A stretch of 64,000 bases of DNA from Bacteroidales bacterium (lineage in GTDB: Bacteria > Bacteroidota > Bacteroidia > Bacteroidales > GCA-2748055): assembly GCA_023138875.1 (NCBI GenBank), contig JAGLOO010000030.1:124001-188000 (forward strand). Direction: 5' to 3'. Shown here piece by piece: positions 44,765 to 53,316 of this stretch. Each line of letters starts with the position of its first letter. The first letter of the stretch is position 1. The notes below the pieces were generated by a model that saw only the letters and a program-made list of their open reading frames with translations, had not been told where the DNA came from and did no database searches. Made by a program: the position numbers and the translations under genes.

Positions 44765-47700
44765 TATTCGGATGCGCCGTTATTAGATGTGCAGGCGTGC
44801 TTTAAGATAATTGAAATTCTTTTCTTTCCGTCCATCAAAATGCAAACAGGCTCCCTGAAACGGATATGTTTCACAAATTCGGTCTCCTCGATCAGCTTCT
44901 GCCGGTTCAAAGTATCCCACTGGACAAAAGAGGTTGATGAGTCATGCTGAATGCTGAAGTAACCCACATTCATGGAGGTCACATTATGGAAAAAATGTGA
45001 TCCCAGCGATGCATCCAGGGGGAATTCCTCCAGGCTGGTTTCCACGATCACCTTTGCATAGGAAATCTGTGACCAGTTCACCGGGATCCCGATAAGCGGA
45101 TCGCGGGTTCCCCACCTGCCCGGACCGATCAGAATATACTTCCTGTCTTCCCCAGCCAACTTACGGTTGAGTTGGTCGATCTGAGCTGCTATTTCCCTGG
45201 TCTTCAGCTTGTCAAATGTGTCTGGATTTACAAACACCAGGTCGGTAATATCATCGACCTTCCCATTGCCCATGCTCTTTTCAGCAAAAATAATCATCTC
45301 CTCACGATCGATCTGGTCCGTGTTAAAAGTGTACTCGACACCGGTTCCATGCATGGGTTTGATCTGGAGGATAAAGAACGAGGATTTCCCATTGCCGGAC
45401 TTATCAAGATCCACGGCATACTCCAGCTCCACGGGAGAACCCAGCGCCTCCTTACATACATCCAGGATCAGGTTGAGCGCTTTGGCCATTGGCACATGCT
45501 CATACTTCAGGATGTTGGCAAAGTTGAGGATCCTGGGACCTGGTGTGGAGAGTCCGGCCTCGATCCTTTCGTTATTCACATCGTAGACCGAAGCCAGGTG
45601 CTTGAGCACATCGTGGGCCTCAGCTTCAGAAATGGGTAGCCGGTGCAGGTTGGCTTCAGAACCATCCTTACAGAAATCCACTTCTGAATTGATCATGTCC
45701 AGCGCAATGAACTCCACCTGCGAGTCGCGCAACTGGTTCTGGAGGGAACTGATCTCCAGGGTGGGATATTTGGGCGAGAACCGGTGAGCCCTCTCCCCGT
45801 TCATCACGTAGTGCCCGAGACCCAGCCCGGCTATGGCAAATCCGTCCTCCGGTTCCATATGGGCCACAGGGTAATAGTTATGTGACTGGCCTGTGCCGCT
45901 GATGTGCGGGTAGTAATAGTCCTTGTGATAGGTACCCACCACATCCTGGACCACCACCCCCATCTTTTCGTCCTCCAGCTTGAAATTGATGGCTTCGAAA
46001 TAGTGCCTTGCCTTGGGAGAATAGATGGAGGAAAAGACCAGCTTGACAGCATCCTTCAGCTGTTCGAACCGCACATTGAAATCGGGATTATTGTTGGGGA
46101 TCAGATACGTTTCAAAAATACCGGAGAAGGGTTGCATGGTGGAGTCTTCCAGCAGGCTGGAGGAACGTATCGCCAGGGGTGTGTTCAACAGCTTCAACAA
46201 CTCTTTCAACCGCTTCTCCAGGTTGTATGAAAGATCCGCTTCCAGGAACAACTTGCGGATCTTTTCATAATCGGTTTCCACATGGATCACATCCATCAGG
46301 TTGTTCCGCTGCATGAAAATATCAAATTCATCGGTCCCGATAATGGCCGTACGGGGTGTACGGATGTTTATATCGGGAATGATCTCCGAGAAATTAAGGT
46401 TGTAGATGAGCGTGTTGATAAAGGCACAGCCCCTTCCCTTTCCCCCAAGGGCCCCACTCCCCATACTCACGATATTGGATTCATCCAGCAGGGCCGTCTC
46501 TTCGAAATGGACGATCTTCCCCGTATTGGATTCATTCCGGTAGTTCTTGATCATATACTGCAGGTAGTTCCTGAACTCATCCGGTGTTTTAAAGTCCTTG
46601 ACCTTGATCGGATGGATCATCTTGGCAATCTTGATCTCCCCCCTGGCCATAAGCCACAGTGAAAAATGATTGCGTTTCCCATGGTATACCAGAGATTCGA
46701 TGGGTATGGTGGTGATGTGTTTTTCAAACTCCTTCAGCGACTTGGCCTCAACAATTTTCCTGCCTCCCGAGTCCCGGTACACAAAACTCCCGAATCCCAG
46801 GTGGTGCATAATGAAGTTGCGGATATCCTGCAACAGGGTTTCGCTGTTCTTATTGATGAAGGTGGATTTCAGCTCAAAGGCACGCTTGGAGTTTTTAATA
46901 TCGAACGACTGGATCACCGTCGGAAGTCCTTTGATCAGCTCCCTGGCATGGACCACCAGGCTGAAACCGGCGTTTTCATCCATCACTTCGTTCCTTGTGA
47001 ATTCTACATCGGAGATCAGGCAGAGGAGCGACTCCTTGTACTTTTTCACAATGTCGATGGCCTCCTCATAAGTGGTGGCCAGCAGGATCTTTGGCCTGGC
47101 CATGAGCCGCAGTACCTTGAACAACTCGTCGGTACTCACATCATCGATGATCCGCTTGGTCTGCTCCAGCACATTGCTATAAAGCAGTGGCAGGTACCGG
47201 GAATAATAGATCTCCGAATCCTCCACCAGCAAGATCACCTTCACCAGTCCCAGCTGCGTATCATTCTCTACATTCACCTTATCCTCCAGGTGTTTCACCA
47301 TGGCAAAAAAGATGTTCGAATCGCCGTTCCACACAAAGAGCCGGTCAATGTTGCTCAACGTGGGATTATTCTGTTTGAAGGATGACACCTCACGGTTGTT
47401 GTTCAGCAGTACATAGATGGGGATGTATGGAAAATCGCGCTTCACCCGGGCCGAAACCTGCATGGGGGTCACCTTATCGGCTCCTATCATAAGGATCACT
47501 ATGTCGAAATGCCTGGAGTTGAGCTGTTCGATGGCTTCATCATAATTGGATACCCCGGTCACCCTCGGCATGGAGATAAGGTTGAGCTGGGAATATTCAC
47601 CCAGGATATGGTCGGAAAATCGCCCCTCCTTTTCAATGCTAAACGCATCATAAAGGGCCGCCACCAGCAGGATCTCCTTCACCTTGTAGCGCATCAGGTC

Positions 47701-48258
47701 GTGGAAGATATCCCGGTTGGCATTTTGCTTGTTCAGGAATTTCTGAAGCAGCATCCTGGAGTTTACTTCCCTGGGGGGCTGAAACCGGCTCAGCTCCCCG
47801 GGGATCGTATCCTCCCCTTTGGATTTGTGAAGGGTCTCCCTGGCCTCCCGGCTGTTCAGGTAGTTGGATATGATGCTGGCAAGGTTCTCGATCAACTGTC
47901 GCTCCTCCTTGAGAAACGGCCCCTCATCCTTCGCCGGGAACTCCTGCAGGTAGAAGATCTCGATCTCACCCTTCCTGTTATCAATGGTTTCAAACTTCTG
48001 AGATTGTTTCCAGTCACCCTCCCGAAATCCGGGACTTACATATTCCTGACCTTCAAACCAGATCCTGGCCACGGTCATCTCCGGGTACTGCCATGCTTTT
48101 GGAAGGATCAGGGAAATCTGGGTTAATAATTCACCAATGGAGCGGCTCTCCTTGATGATCTGGGTGGTTTCGTTGATGCAAGAAAGTTCCTTTAACCGTT
48201 CTTTTCGTTCGGCGATCAGCCTCTGAATATCTTCTTCTGAACGGGGGATCTGGCTCAT
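44764..48258 (-). CDS. PEP/pyruvate-binding-domain protein with GAF-like and receiver-like regions
   Basis: A 1164-aa paralogue of the downstream gene. An extra N-terminal region (about 1-150) looks GAF-like (TQIIKESRSIGELLTQIS, ARIWFEGQEYVSPGF, FLKEERQLIENLASIISNYL). Receiver-like segments follow (IVILMIGADKVTPMQVSARV, VKVILLVEDSEIYYSRYLPL, CLISDVEF). The PEP-synthase-type ATP-binding domain shows GSGALGGKGRGCAFINTLIY, TPLAIRSSSLLEDSTMQPFS and FFILQIKPM; the same novel tail contains IGPGRWGTRDPLIGIPVNWS. It begins immediately after the korB stop codon with no gap, so korA, korB and both paralogues appear to form one transcription unit. Confidence 0.75.
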   Translation of the reverse strand: MSQIPRSEEDIQRLIAERKERLKELSCINETTQIIKESRSIGELLTQISLILPKAWQYPEMTVARIWFEGQEYVSPGFREGDWKQSQKFETIDNRKGEIEIFYLQEFPAKDEGPFLKEERQLIENLASIISNYLNSREARETLHKSKGEDTIPGELSRFQPPREVNSRMLLQKFLNKQNANRDIFHDLMRYKVKEILLVAALYDAFSIEKEGRFSDHILGEYSQLNLISMPRVTGVSNYDEAIEQLNSRHFDIVILMIGADKVTPMQVSARVKRDFPYIPIYVLLNNNREVSSFKQNNPTLSNIDRLFVWNGDSNIFFAMVKHLEDKVNVENDTQLGLVKVILLVEDSEIYYSRYLPLLYSNVLEQTKRIIDDVSTDELFKVLRLMARPKILLATTYEEAIDIVKKYKESLLCLISDVEFTRNEVMDENAGFSLVVHARELIKGLPTVIQSFDIKNSKRAFELKSTFINKNSETLLQDIRNFIMHHLGFGSFVYRDSGGRKIVEAKSLKEFEKHITTIPIESLVYHGKRNHFSLWLMARGEIKIAKMIHPIKVKDFKTPDEFRNYLQYMIKNYRNESNTGKIVHFEETALLDESNIVSMGSGALGGKGRGCAFINTLIYNLNFSEIIPDINIRTPRTAIIGTDEFDIFMQRNNLMDVIHVETDYEKIRKLFLEADLSYNLEKRLKELLKLLNTPLAIRSSSLLEDSTMQPFSGIFETYLIPNNNPDFNVRFEQLKDAVKLVFSSIYSPKARHYFEAINFKLEDEKMGVVVQDVVGTYHKDYYYPHISGTGQSHNYYPVAHMEPEDGFAIAGLGLGHYVMNGERAHRFSPKYPTLEISSLQNQLRDSQVEFIALDMINSEVDFCKDGSEANLHRLPISEAEAHDVLKHLASVYDVNNERIEAGLSTPGPRILNFANILKYEHVPMAKALNLILDVCKEALGSPVELEYAVDLDKSGNGKSSFFILQIKPMHGTGVEYTFNTDQIDREEMIIFAEKSMGNGKVDDITDLVFVNPDTFDKLKTREIAAQIDQLNRKLAGEDRKYILIGPGRWGTRDPLIGIPVNWSQISYAKVIVETSLEEFPLDASLGSHFFHNVTSMNVGYFSIQHDSSTSFVQWDTLNRQKLIEETEFVKHIRFREPVCILMDGKKRISIILKHACTSNNGASE

Positions 48259-49290
48259 CTATCCTTTGGACTCAAACACATTTCCACTGTGCATCAGATC
48301 ATCCATGTTTTTGATCTTCGACTCCTTTTTTGCTTTCTGAACCTGATTGTATAACTCCGATTCAAAGACCGTGGAGTCTACGGCCCGGATCACCCCCATG
48401 GCAACAGGGAACTCGGGTAGCTCCATCCGAACCAGCCGGTAGTGGTTTGTATCGTCAACGTCATAGGCATTATGGACGATCAGATCGTCCTCGGTAATAC
48501 CATTCTCTCCGATGGTGACCGCCTCCATCTTGGAGCATTTCATCATCAGCCCCCTGTTGCGTTCTTTACCGAAGATCATTGGTTCTCCGTGCTTCAGGTA
48601 GATCTGGTTGTCTTTCCGCACATCTTTCCCGGTAATCTCCTTATGAACCTGGTTGGCAAAGATCACGCAGTTTTGCAGGATCTCCACCACGCTGGTCCCT
48701 TTGTGGGCAGCAGCAGCAGCAAATACCTCACGCATCATTTTGGGATCGCTGTCCACCGTCCTTGCATAAAAGGTTCCCTGTGCCCCCATGGTCAGTTCCC
48801 CCGGCTTGAACGCATTTTCAATGGTCCCTTCGGGTGAGGTCTTGGTGATACTCCCCTTGGGCGTGGTAGGAGAATACTGTCCTTTGGTCAGGCCATAGAT
48901 CTTATTGTTAAACAGAAGGATATTTACATTGATGTTGCGCCTGATGATATGGATAAAATGGTTCCCCCCGATGGCCATGGAATCTCCATCACCGGTCACA
49001 ATCCACACACTCAGGCTGGGATTTGCCGCCTTGATCCCGGAGGCAATGGCCATGGCCCTTCCATGCATGCTGTGGAACCCATAAGTATTGATGTAATATG
49101 GGAACCGGGATGAACAGCCGATGCCCGATACGAAAACTATGTTCTCTTTCGGCGCACCCGTTTCAGGCAAAACGTTTATAACGGAGGAAAGCACCGAGTG
49201 CCCTCCGCATCCGGCACACCATTTTACAGGAGCCCCCAGTTTAAAATCCTCTTTTGTCGCTATACTCAGTGGTTCAAATTTAGTTGCCAT
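48259..49290 (-). CDS. korB: 2-oxoacid:ferredoxin oxidoreductase beta subunit
   Basis: A 343-aa thiamine-diphosphate subunit of a 2-oxoglutarate- or pyruvate-type ferredoxin oxidoreductase. Motifs are VKWCAGCGGHSVLSSVINVL, GIGCSSRFPYYINTYGFHSM, the TPP-binding IVTGDGDSMAIGGNHFIH and NNKIYGLTKGQYSPTT. No extra ferredoxin domain is fused. With the gamma-alpha fused KorA (8 bp upstream) it should make an acyl-CoA, CO2 and reduced ferredoxin. The symbol reflects similarity to KorAB; the substrate is not proven. Confidence 0.9.
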   Translation of the reverse strand: MATKFEPLSIATKEDFKLGAPVKWCAGCGGHSVLSSVINVLPETGAPKENIVFVSGIGCSSRFPYYINTYGFHSMHGRAMAIASGIKAANPSLSVWIVTGDGDSMAIGGNHFIHIIRRNINVNILLFNNKIYGLTKGQYSPTTPKGSITKTSPEGTIENAFKPGELTMGAQGTFYARTVDSDPKMMREVFAAAAAHKGTSVVEILQNCVIFANQVHKEITGKDVRKDNQIYLKHGEPMIFGKERNRGLMMKCSKMEAVTIGENGITEDDLIVHNAYDVDDTNHYRLVRMELPEFPVAMGVIRAVDSTVFESELYNQVQKAKKESKIKNMDDLMHSGNVFESKG

Positions 49291-49298
49291 GGCTTCTT

Positions 49299-51146
49299 CT
49301 ATATTGATTCCAACACTTCGTTAAACTTGATCTTCAATTCGGAGATAAAGAGTGGTAATCCCTGTATCTTGTTGTATTGCAGGTACTCAAAACGGGGATG
49401 CTTTGATCGCAGATAACTGGCAAATTGCCCCATGTTCAGTTCACACACCAGTATCTTTTTAAACCTTGAAAACACCTCTTCTGTATTGCCCGGTAAAGGA
49501 TTGATATAGTTAAACTGGGTCAGTGAAATGCTCTTTCCTTCATCCCGCAAGTCGGTCACAGCGCTAATCAGGGCGCCATATGATCCACCCCAGCCCACCA
49601 CAAGCAGATCACCGCTCTCCGGACCGGTTACCTCCTGTTCAGGGATAAATTCAGCTACCTTCTGCACTTTGCATTCACGATGCTCAACCATGATCTGGTG
49701 GTTCATGGGATCGTGTGAAACTTCACCGGTCACATCCCCCTTCTCAAGCCCGCCAATCCTGTGCCGGAGCCCGGGCTGACCGGGGACTGCCCAGTAGCGG
49801 TTCAAACGTTTGGGATCCCGGTGGTATGGATAGAAATCTTTCGCATTGTCCTCCACCCTTGGCGGAACGATGGCCGGCATCTCTTTCATTTTCGGGATCT
49901 TCCACAGCTCCGATCCGTTGGCCAGAAAAGAATCGGTGAGCAGGATCACCGGGGTCATGTGTTCAAGGGAGAGCTTTGCTGCTTCGAAGGCATAATTGAA
50001 ACAGTTGGCAGGAGTGCTTGCTGCTATCACAATGCAGGGCGATTCGCCATTTCTGCCATACAGGGCCTGGAGCAGGTCGGCTTGTTCTGTTTTTGTAGGA
50101 AGACCGGTGGAGGGTCCGCCCCGCTGCACATTTACAATCACCAGGGGCAACTCGGTCATCACCGCAAGCCCAATGGCCTCCCCCTTAAGGGCAAGTCCCG
50201 GACCTGAAGTACTTGTTGCGGCAAGCTTTCCGGCAAAGGAAGCCCCGATGGCCGAACTGATCCCTGCAATTTCATCTTCCGCCTGGAAGGCCACTGCACC
50301 CAGGTGCTTATGCTTTACAATCTCCTGCAGGATCTCGGTTGCAGGAGTGATGGGGTATGAGCCAAGATACAACTCCAGACCAGCTTTCTCAGCTGCAGCC
50401 AGCAATCCCCAGGCCGTTGCCTGGTTGCCGGTAATAGTCCTGAACAGCCCTTTCTTCCCTTTAACAGGATCCACATGAAAAGTTGTCGAAAGCGCTTCAA
50501 TGGTCTCTGCATAATTGTAGCCCTCGTGCAACACTGCAATGTTGGCCTTTACCAGCGCAGGTTTTGACATGAACTTCTGTTTCAGGAAATCCTCCCCGAT
50601 CTTAATATCCCGGTTGAACAGCCAGTAGAGCAATCCGGCTACAAACTGGTTCTTGGTCTTGTCGGCTGTTTTGTTATCCAGGCCCGCGCTCGTGGCCACA
50701 TTCCTCGAAAGCATGGTAATGGGTGCTTTGACCACATTGTACCCTTCCAGAGAATTATCATGGAGCGGATCCTCCACATAGCCTGCCTTCTTGTAATGCT
50801 TGTTATCGAAATTGTCAATGTCGATGATAATGGTAGCGCCGTCCTTCACCCATTTCATATTGGCCTTGAGTGCGGCCGGATTCATGGCCACCAGCACATC
50901 GGCCTGGTCGCCCGGAGTGGATACTTCCTTGTGCCCGATATGAACCTGGAATCCCGAAACACCGGCCACGGTACCCTGCGGAGCCCTGATCTCTGAGGGA
51001 TAATCAGGGAAGGTGGAAAGGTCATTCCCGATAAAGGCTGAAGTATCGGAGAACTGGTCGCCTGTGAGCTGCATTCCGTCGCCCGAGTCACCAGCAAACT
51101 TAACCACCACCTCATCCAGTTCGATTACGCTGTTCTTCTTTGCCAT
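49299..51146 (-). CDS. korA: 2-oxoacid:ferredoxin oxidoreductase alpha (gamma-alpha fused) subunit
   Basis: A 615-aa subunit with the gamma domain first (about 1-190; VVVKFAGDSGDGMQLTGDQF and FPDYPSEIRAPQGTVAGVSG) and then the alpha domain (LYLGSYPITPATEILQEI, EDEIAGISSAIGASFAGKLA, STSGPGLALKGEAIGLA, LPLVIVNVQRGGPSTGLPTK). I start at the ATG at 51146; the frame opens eight codons earlier without conserved residues. It is the upstream partner of korB. Confidence 0.92.
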   Translation of the reverse strand: MAKKNSVIELDEVVVKFAGDSGDGMQLTGDQFSDTSAFIGNDLSTFPDYPSEIRAPQGTVAGVSGFQVHIGHKEVSTPGDQADVLVAMNPAALKANMKWVKDGATIIIDIDNFDNKHYKKAGYVEDPLHDNSLEGYNVVKAPITMLSRNVATSAGLDNKTADKTKNQFVAGLLYWLFNRDIKIGEDFLKQKFMSKPALVKANIAVLHEGYNYAETIEALSTTFHVDPVKGKKGLFRTITGNQATAWGLLAAAEKAGLELYLGSYPITPATEILQEIVKHKHLGAVAFQAEDEIAGISSAIGASFAGKLAATSTSGPGLALKGEAIGLAVMTELPLVIVNVQRGGPSTGLPTKTEQADLLQALYGRNGESPCIVIAASTPANCFNYAFEAAKLSLEHMTPVILLTDSFLANGSELWKIPKMKEMPAIVPPRVEDNAKDFYPYHRDPKRLNRYWAVPGQPGLRHRIGGLEKGDVTGEVSHDPMNHQIMVEHRECKVQKVAEFIPEQEVTGPESGDLLVVGWGGSYGALISAVTDLRDEGKSISLTQFNYINPLPGNTEEVFSRFKKILVCELNMGQFASYLRSKHPRFEYLQYNKIQGLPLFISELKIKFNEVLESI

Positions 51147-51274
51147 CGATTTTAAGTTAAATAATTGCAAACATCCTCAACGTACAAAGTTAGGTATTTT
51201 AAGATCGGGCAATGAACCCCTAACACATTCTTTTTATTTTATTTAACATAAAAAATGCCTGAAAAAAGCATGGA

Positions 51275-52120
51275 TTACTTCCAGATACTCTTCTTCTCCA
51301 GGTGGATCTTTTTGGTGAAGAACATGTTGGCGATGAACTCGAAGTAAGGAGTGGTGTCGGAAACGTAGAACAGATCGATGCCCGCGCGTTTACTACTCAA
51401 CAGTCCCTGCTCAGTCAGGAACTTCTGCACGGCCAGAGCAATAATCTGGGATGTATCGTGTACGTTGACCTCAAAATTGAAGAACCGGCTGATCTGGTTG
51501 CGGATGATGGGATAGTGCGTACAACCGAGGATAAGCGATTCGATCCCTTCCAGCTCCTTGCGCGAGAGGTAGGAACGGATGATGGCATTGGAAATATCAT
51601 CAAAAACAAAACCCTCTTCAATCATGGGAACAAACAATGGAGTAGCCAGAGAACTCACCTGCAGCCGGGGAGAGAGACCGGTTGCTGATCCACCTGAGCA
51701 GTGAACCGATGCAGCCGCAATCTTCTTTTCGTAGGTGCCTGAATCGATGGTGGCCTTGGTGCCAATGATCCCCACAGAGCTGACCGAATCAGTCTCTGAA
51801 CATACATACTTCACTACAGGATCGATCACATTCATAACCACTGCCCTGTCACCCACATGAGCCTTTACCTCATCAAATGCATTGGCTGAAGCACTGTTGC
51901 AGGCAATCAGGATCACCTTGCACTTCTGTTTCAACAGGAAGTCGGCAATCCCCAGTGAATACTGTACAATGGTATCTTTTGATTTGTCACCATACGGCAG
52001 GTGGGCTGTATCCCCGTAATAGATCATCCGTTCGGCAGGCAGCAGGGTATTCAGCGCATGGGCCACGGTCAAACCGCCAACTCCCGAATCAAATATTCCA
52101 ATGGGGCTGTTCTTTCCCAT
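51275..52120 (-). CDS. murI: Glutamate racemase
   Basis: A 281-aa cofactor-independent racemase making D-glutamate for peptidoglycan. The two catalytic Cys residues are in ILIACNSASANAF and LILGCTHYPII; PIGIFDSGVGGLTVAHAL and MIYYGDTAHLPYGDKS are N-terminal signatures. It follows the two ompH genes and bamA on the same strand, an order I recognise from Bacteroidota genomes. Confidence 0.95.
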   Translation of the reverse strand: MGKNSPIGIFDSGVGGLTVAHALNTLLPAERMIYYGDTAHLPYGDKSKDTIVQYSLGIADFLLKQKCKVILIACNSASANAFDEVKAHVGDRAVVMNVIDPVVKYVCSETDSVSSVGIIGTKATIDSGTYEKKIAAASVHCSGGSATGLSPRLQVSSLATPLFVPMIEEGFVFDDISNAIIRSYLSRKELEGIESLILGCTHYPIIRNQISRFFNFEVNVHDTSQIIALAVQKFLTEQGLLSSKRAGIDLFYVSDTTPYFEFIANMFFTKKIHLEKKSIWK

Positions 52121-52151
52121 CCTGTTTTAGGAAAAAATATGATTTTCTGAC

Positions 52152-52658
52152 TTAAAGGCCAATTTTGGCCTTGACCAGCGGGAGCATATCAACGCTCTCT
52201 TCAGAAGTGTAGACAGGGTTGCCCTGACTCAGGTCGAACACATAGATGAGGCCCAGTTCTTTGGCTACCTCGTCGATGGCCTTTCTGGCCTTATCCATTA
52301 CCGGCTGGATGAAAGCAGAACTCTGCTGCTGAAGATCCTGCTGGGCGGTTTGTGCAAAGTTCTGCAGGCGGACCTGCATCTCCTGGATCTCCGATGCTTT
52401 GGCTTCCCTGATCAGGTTGCTTAAAGTAGCTTCGGTCTGGTTGAACTCCTCGATCTTCTTATTGATCTCCACCTGGATCCGTTCGATCTCCAGGTCATAC
52501 TGTTGCCTCAGCTCCTGTACTTTTATCTGTGCGGAATCAAACTCGGGCATGCCCTGGAGCAACTCCTCTGAGGTAATATGACCAAATTTCTGTGCGTTCA
52601 CAGCAAAGGCGATACAGAGTATTCCCATTGCCAGGGTGATTCTTCTTAAAATTTTCAT
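52152..52658 (-). CDS. OmpH/Skp-family periplasmic chaperone
   Basis: A 168-aa Skp-like chaperone. The signal peptide ends near AFAVNAQ; a strand-type start (KFGHITSEELLQGMPE) leads to long charged coiled-coil helices (about 45-125) and a C-terminal strand (LIYVFDLSQGNPVYTS). It should hold unfolded outer-membrane proteins for BamA. It is the second of two adjacent Skp-like genes downstream of bamA. Confidence 0.9.
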   Translation of the reverse strand: MKILRRITLAMGILCIAFAVNAQKFGHITSEELLQGMPEFDSAQIKVQELRQQYDLEIERIQVEINKKIEEFNQTEATLSNLIREAKASEIQEMQVRLQNFAQTAQQDLQQQSSAFIQPVMDKARKAIDEVAKELGLIYVFDLSQGNPVYTSEESVDMLPLVKAKIGL

Positions 52659-52718
52659 TATATGATGTTTGCGTATTTAACTGATTACTTGTAAAAAAGC
52701 GCCTACAAATGTAAGATA

Positions 52719-53234
52719 TTAATTCTTATAACCTAACTTTTTCAGCACCTCATCGCTCAAATCATAACGTGGATTTGAATAGAGAATAGAGGCGCCCGAA
52801 GCAGTGTCAAAGATCACTGCATAACTGCCTTCAGCTGAAAGCTCTTTCACCGCTTTGTAGATGGCATCCTGGATGGGTTTGACAAGTTCCTGACGCTTCT
52901 TGGAGAGGTCGCCGTCGGGTCCGAAATACTTGGACTGGAGCTCCTTCACCTGGCGCTCTCTGGTAATGATCTCCTCTTCTCTTTTTTTCTTCATTTCATC
53001 GGTGAGTAATACACGTTCTGACTGGTAGGTCTTGTACATATTCTGGACCTCCTCGTACTCAACTGATATCTCCTTCTCCCACTCTTCGGATATTTTGTTT
53101 AACTCTTCCTGGGCAGCATTGTAAGATGGAATGTTCTGCAGGACATAGTCTGTGTCCACAAATGCGAACTTCTGTGCCAGGGCCACTCCCACAAAAAGGA
53201 AGAGGGCCATCGAGGTTGCTACTATTTTTTTCAT
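52719..53234 (-). CDS. OmpH/Skp-family periplasmic chaperone
   Basis: A 171-aa Skp-like chaperone with a signal peptide (MKKIVATSMALFLFVGVALAQ), the family start KFAFVDTDYVLQNIPSY, a charged coiled-coil (about 40-120, rich in Glu, Lys and Gln) and a C-terminal YAVIFDTASGASILYSNPRY. It lies 82 bp after bamA and 60 bp before the second copy. The two copies are clearly different in sequence, so they may have distinct clients. Confidence 0.92.
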   Translation of the reverse strand: MKKIVATSMALFLFVGVALAQKFAFVDTDYVLQNIPSYNAAQEELNKISEEWEKEISVEYEEVQNMYKTYQSERVLLTDEMKKKREEEIITRERQVKELQSKYFGPDGDLSKKRQELVKPIQDAIYKAVKELSAEGSYAVIFDTASGASILYSNPRYDLSDEVLKKLGYKN

Positions 53235-53316
53235 AACCGTATGAATTTATATTGATTTATGGTTTTCCTGGTAAATATGGTTCAAACACCGTACCAAAAT
53301 AGAAAATATTCAGGAA

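Noticed and set aside
46666-47385. 239-aa plus-strand frame inside the 1164-aa gene
   Set aside because: Antisense shadow of the receiver-like/ATP-binding protein.
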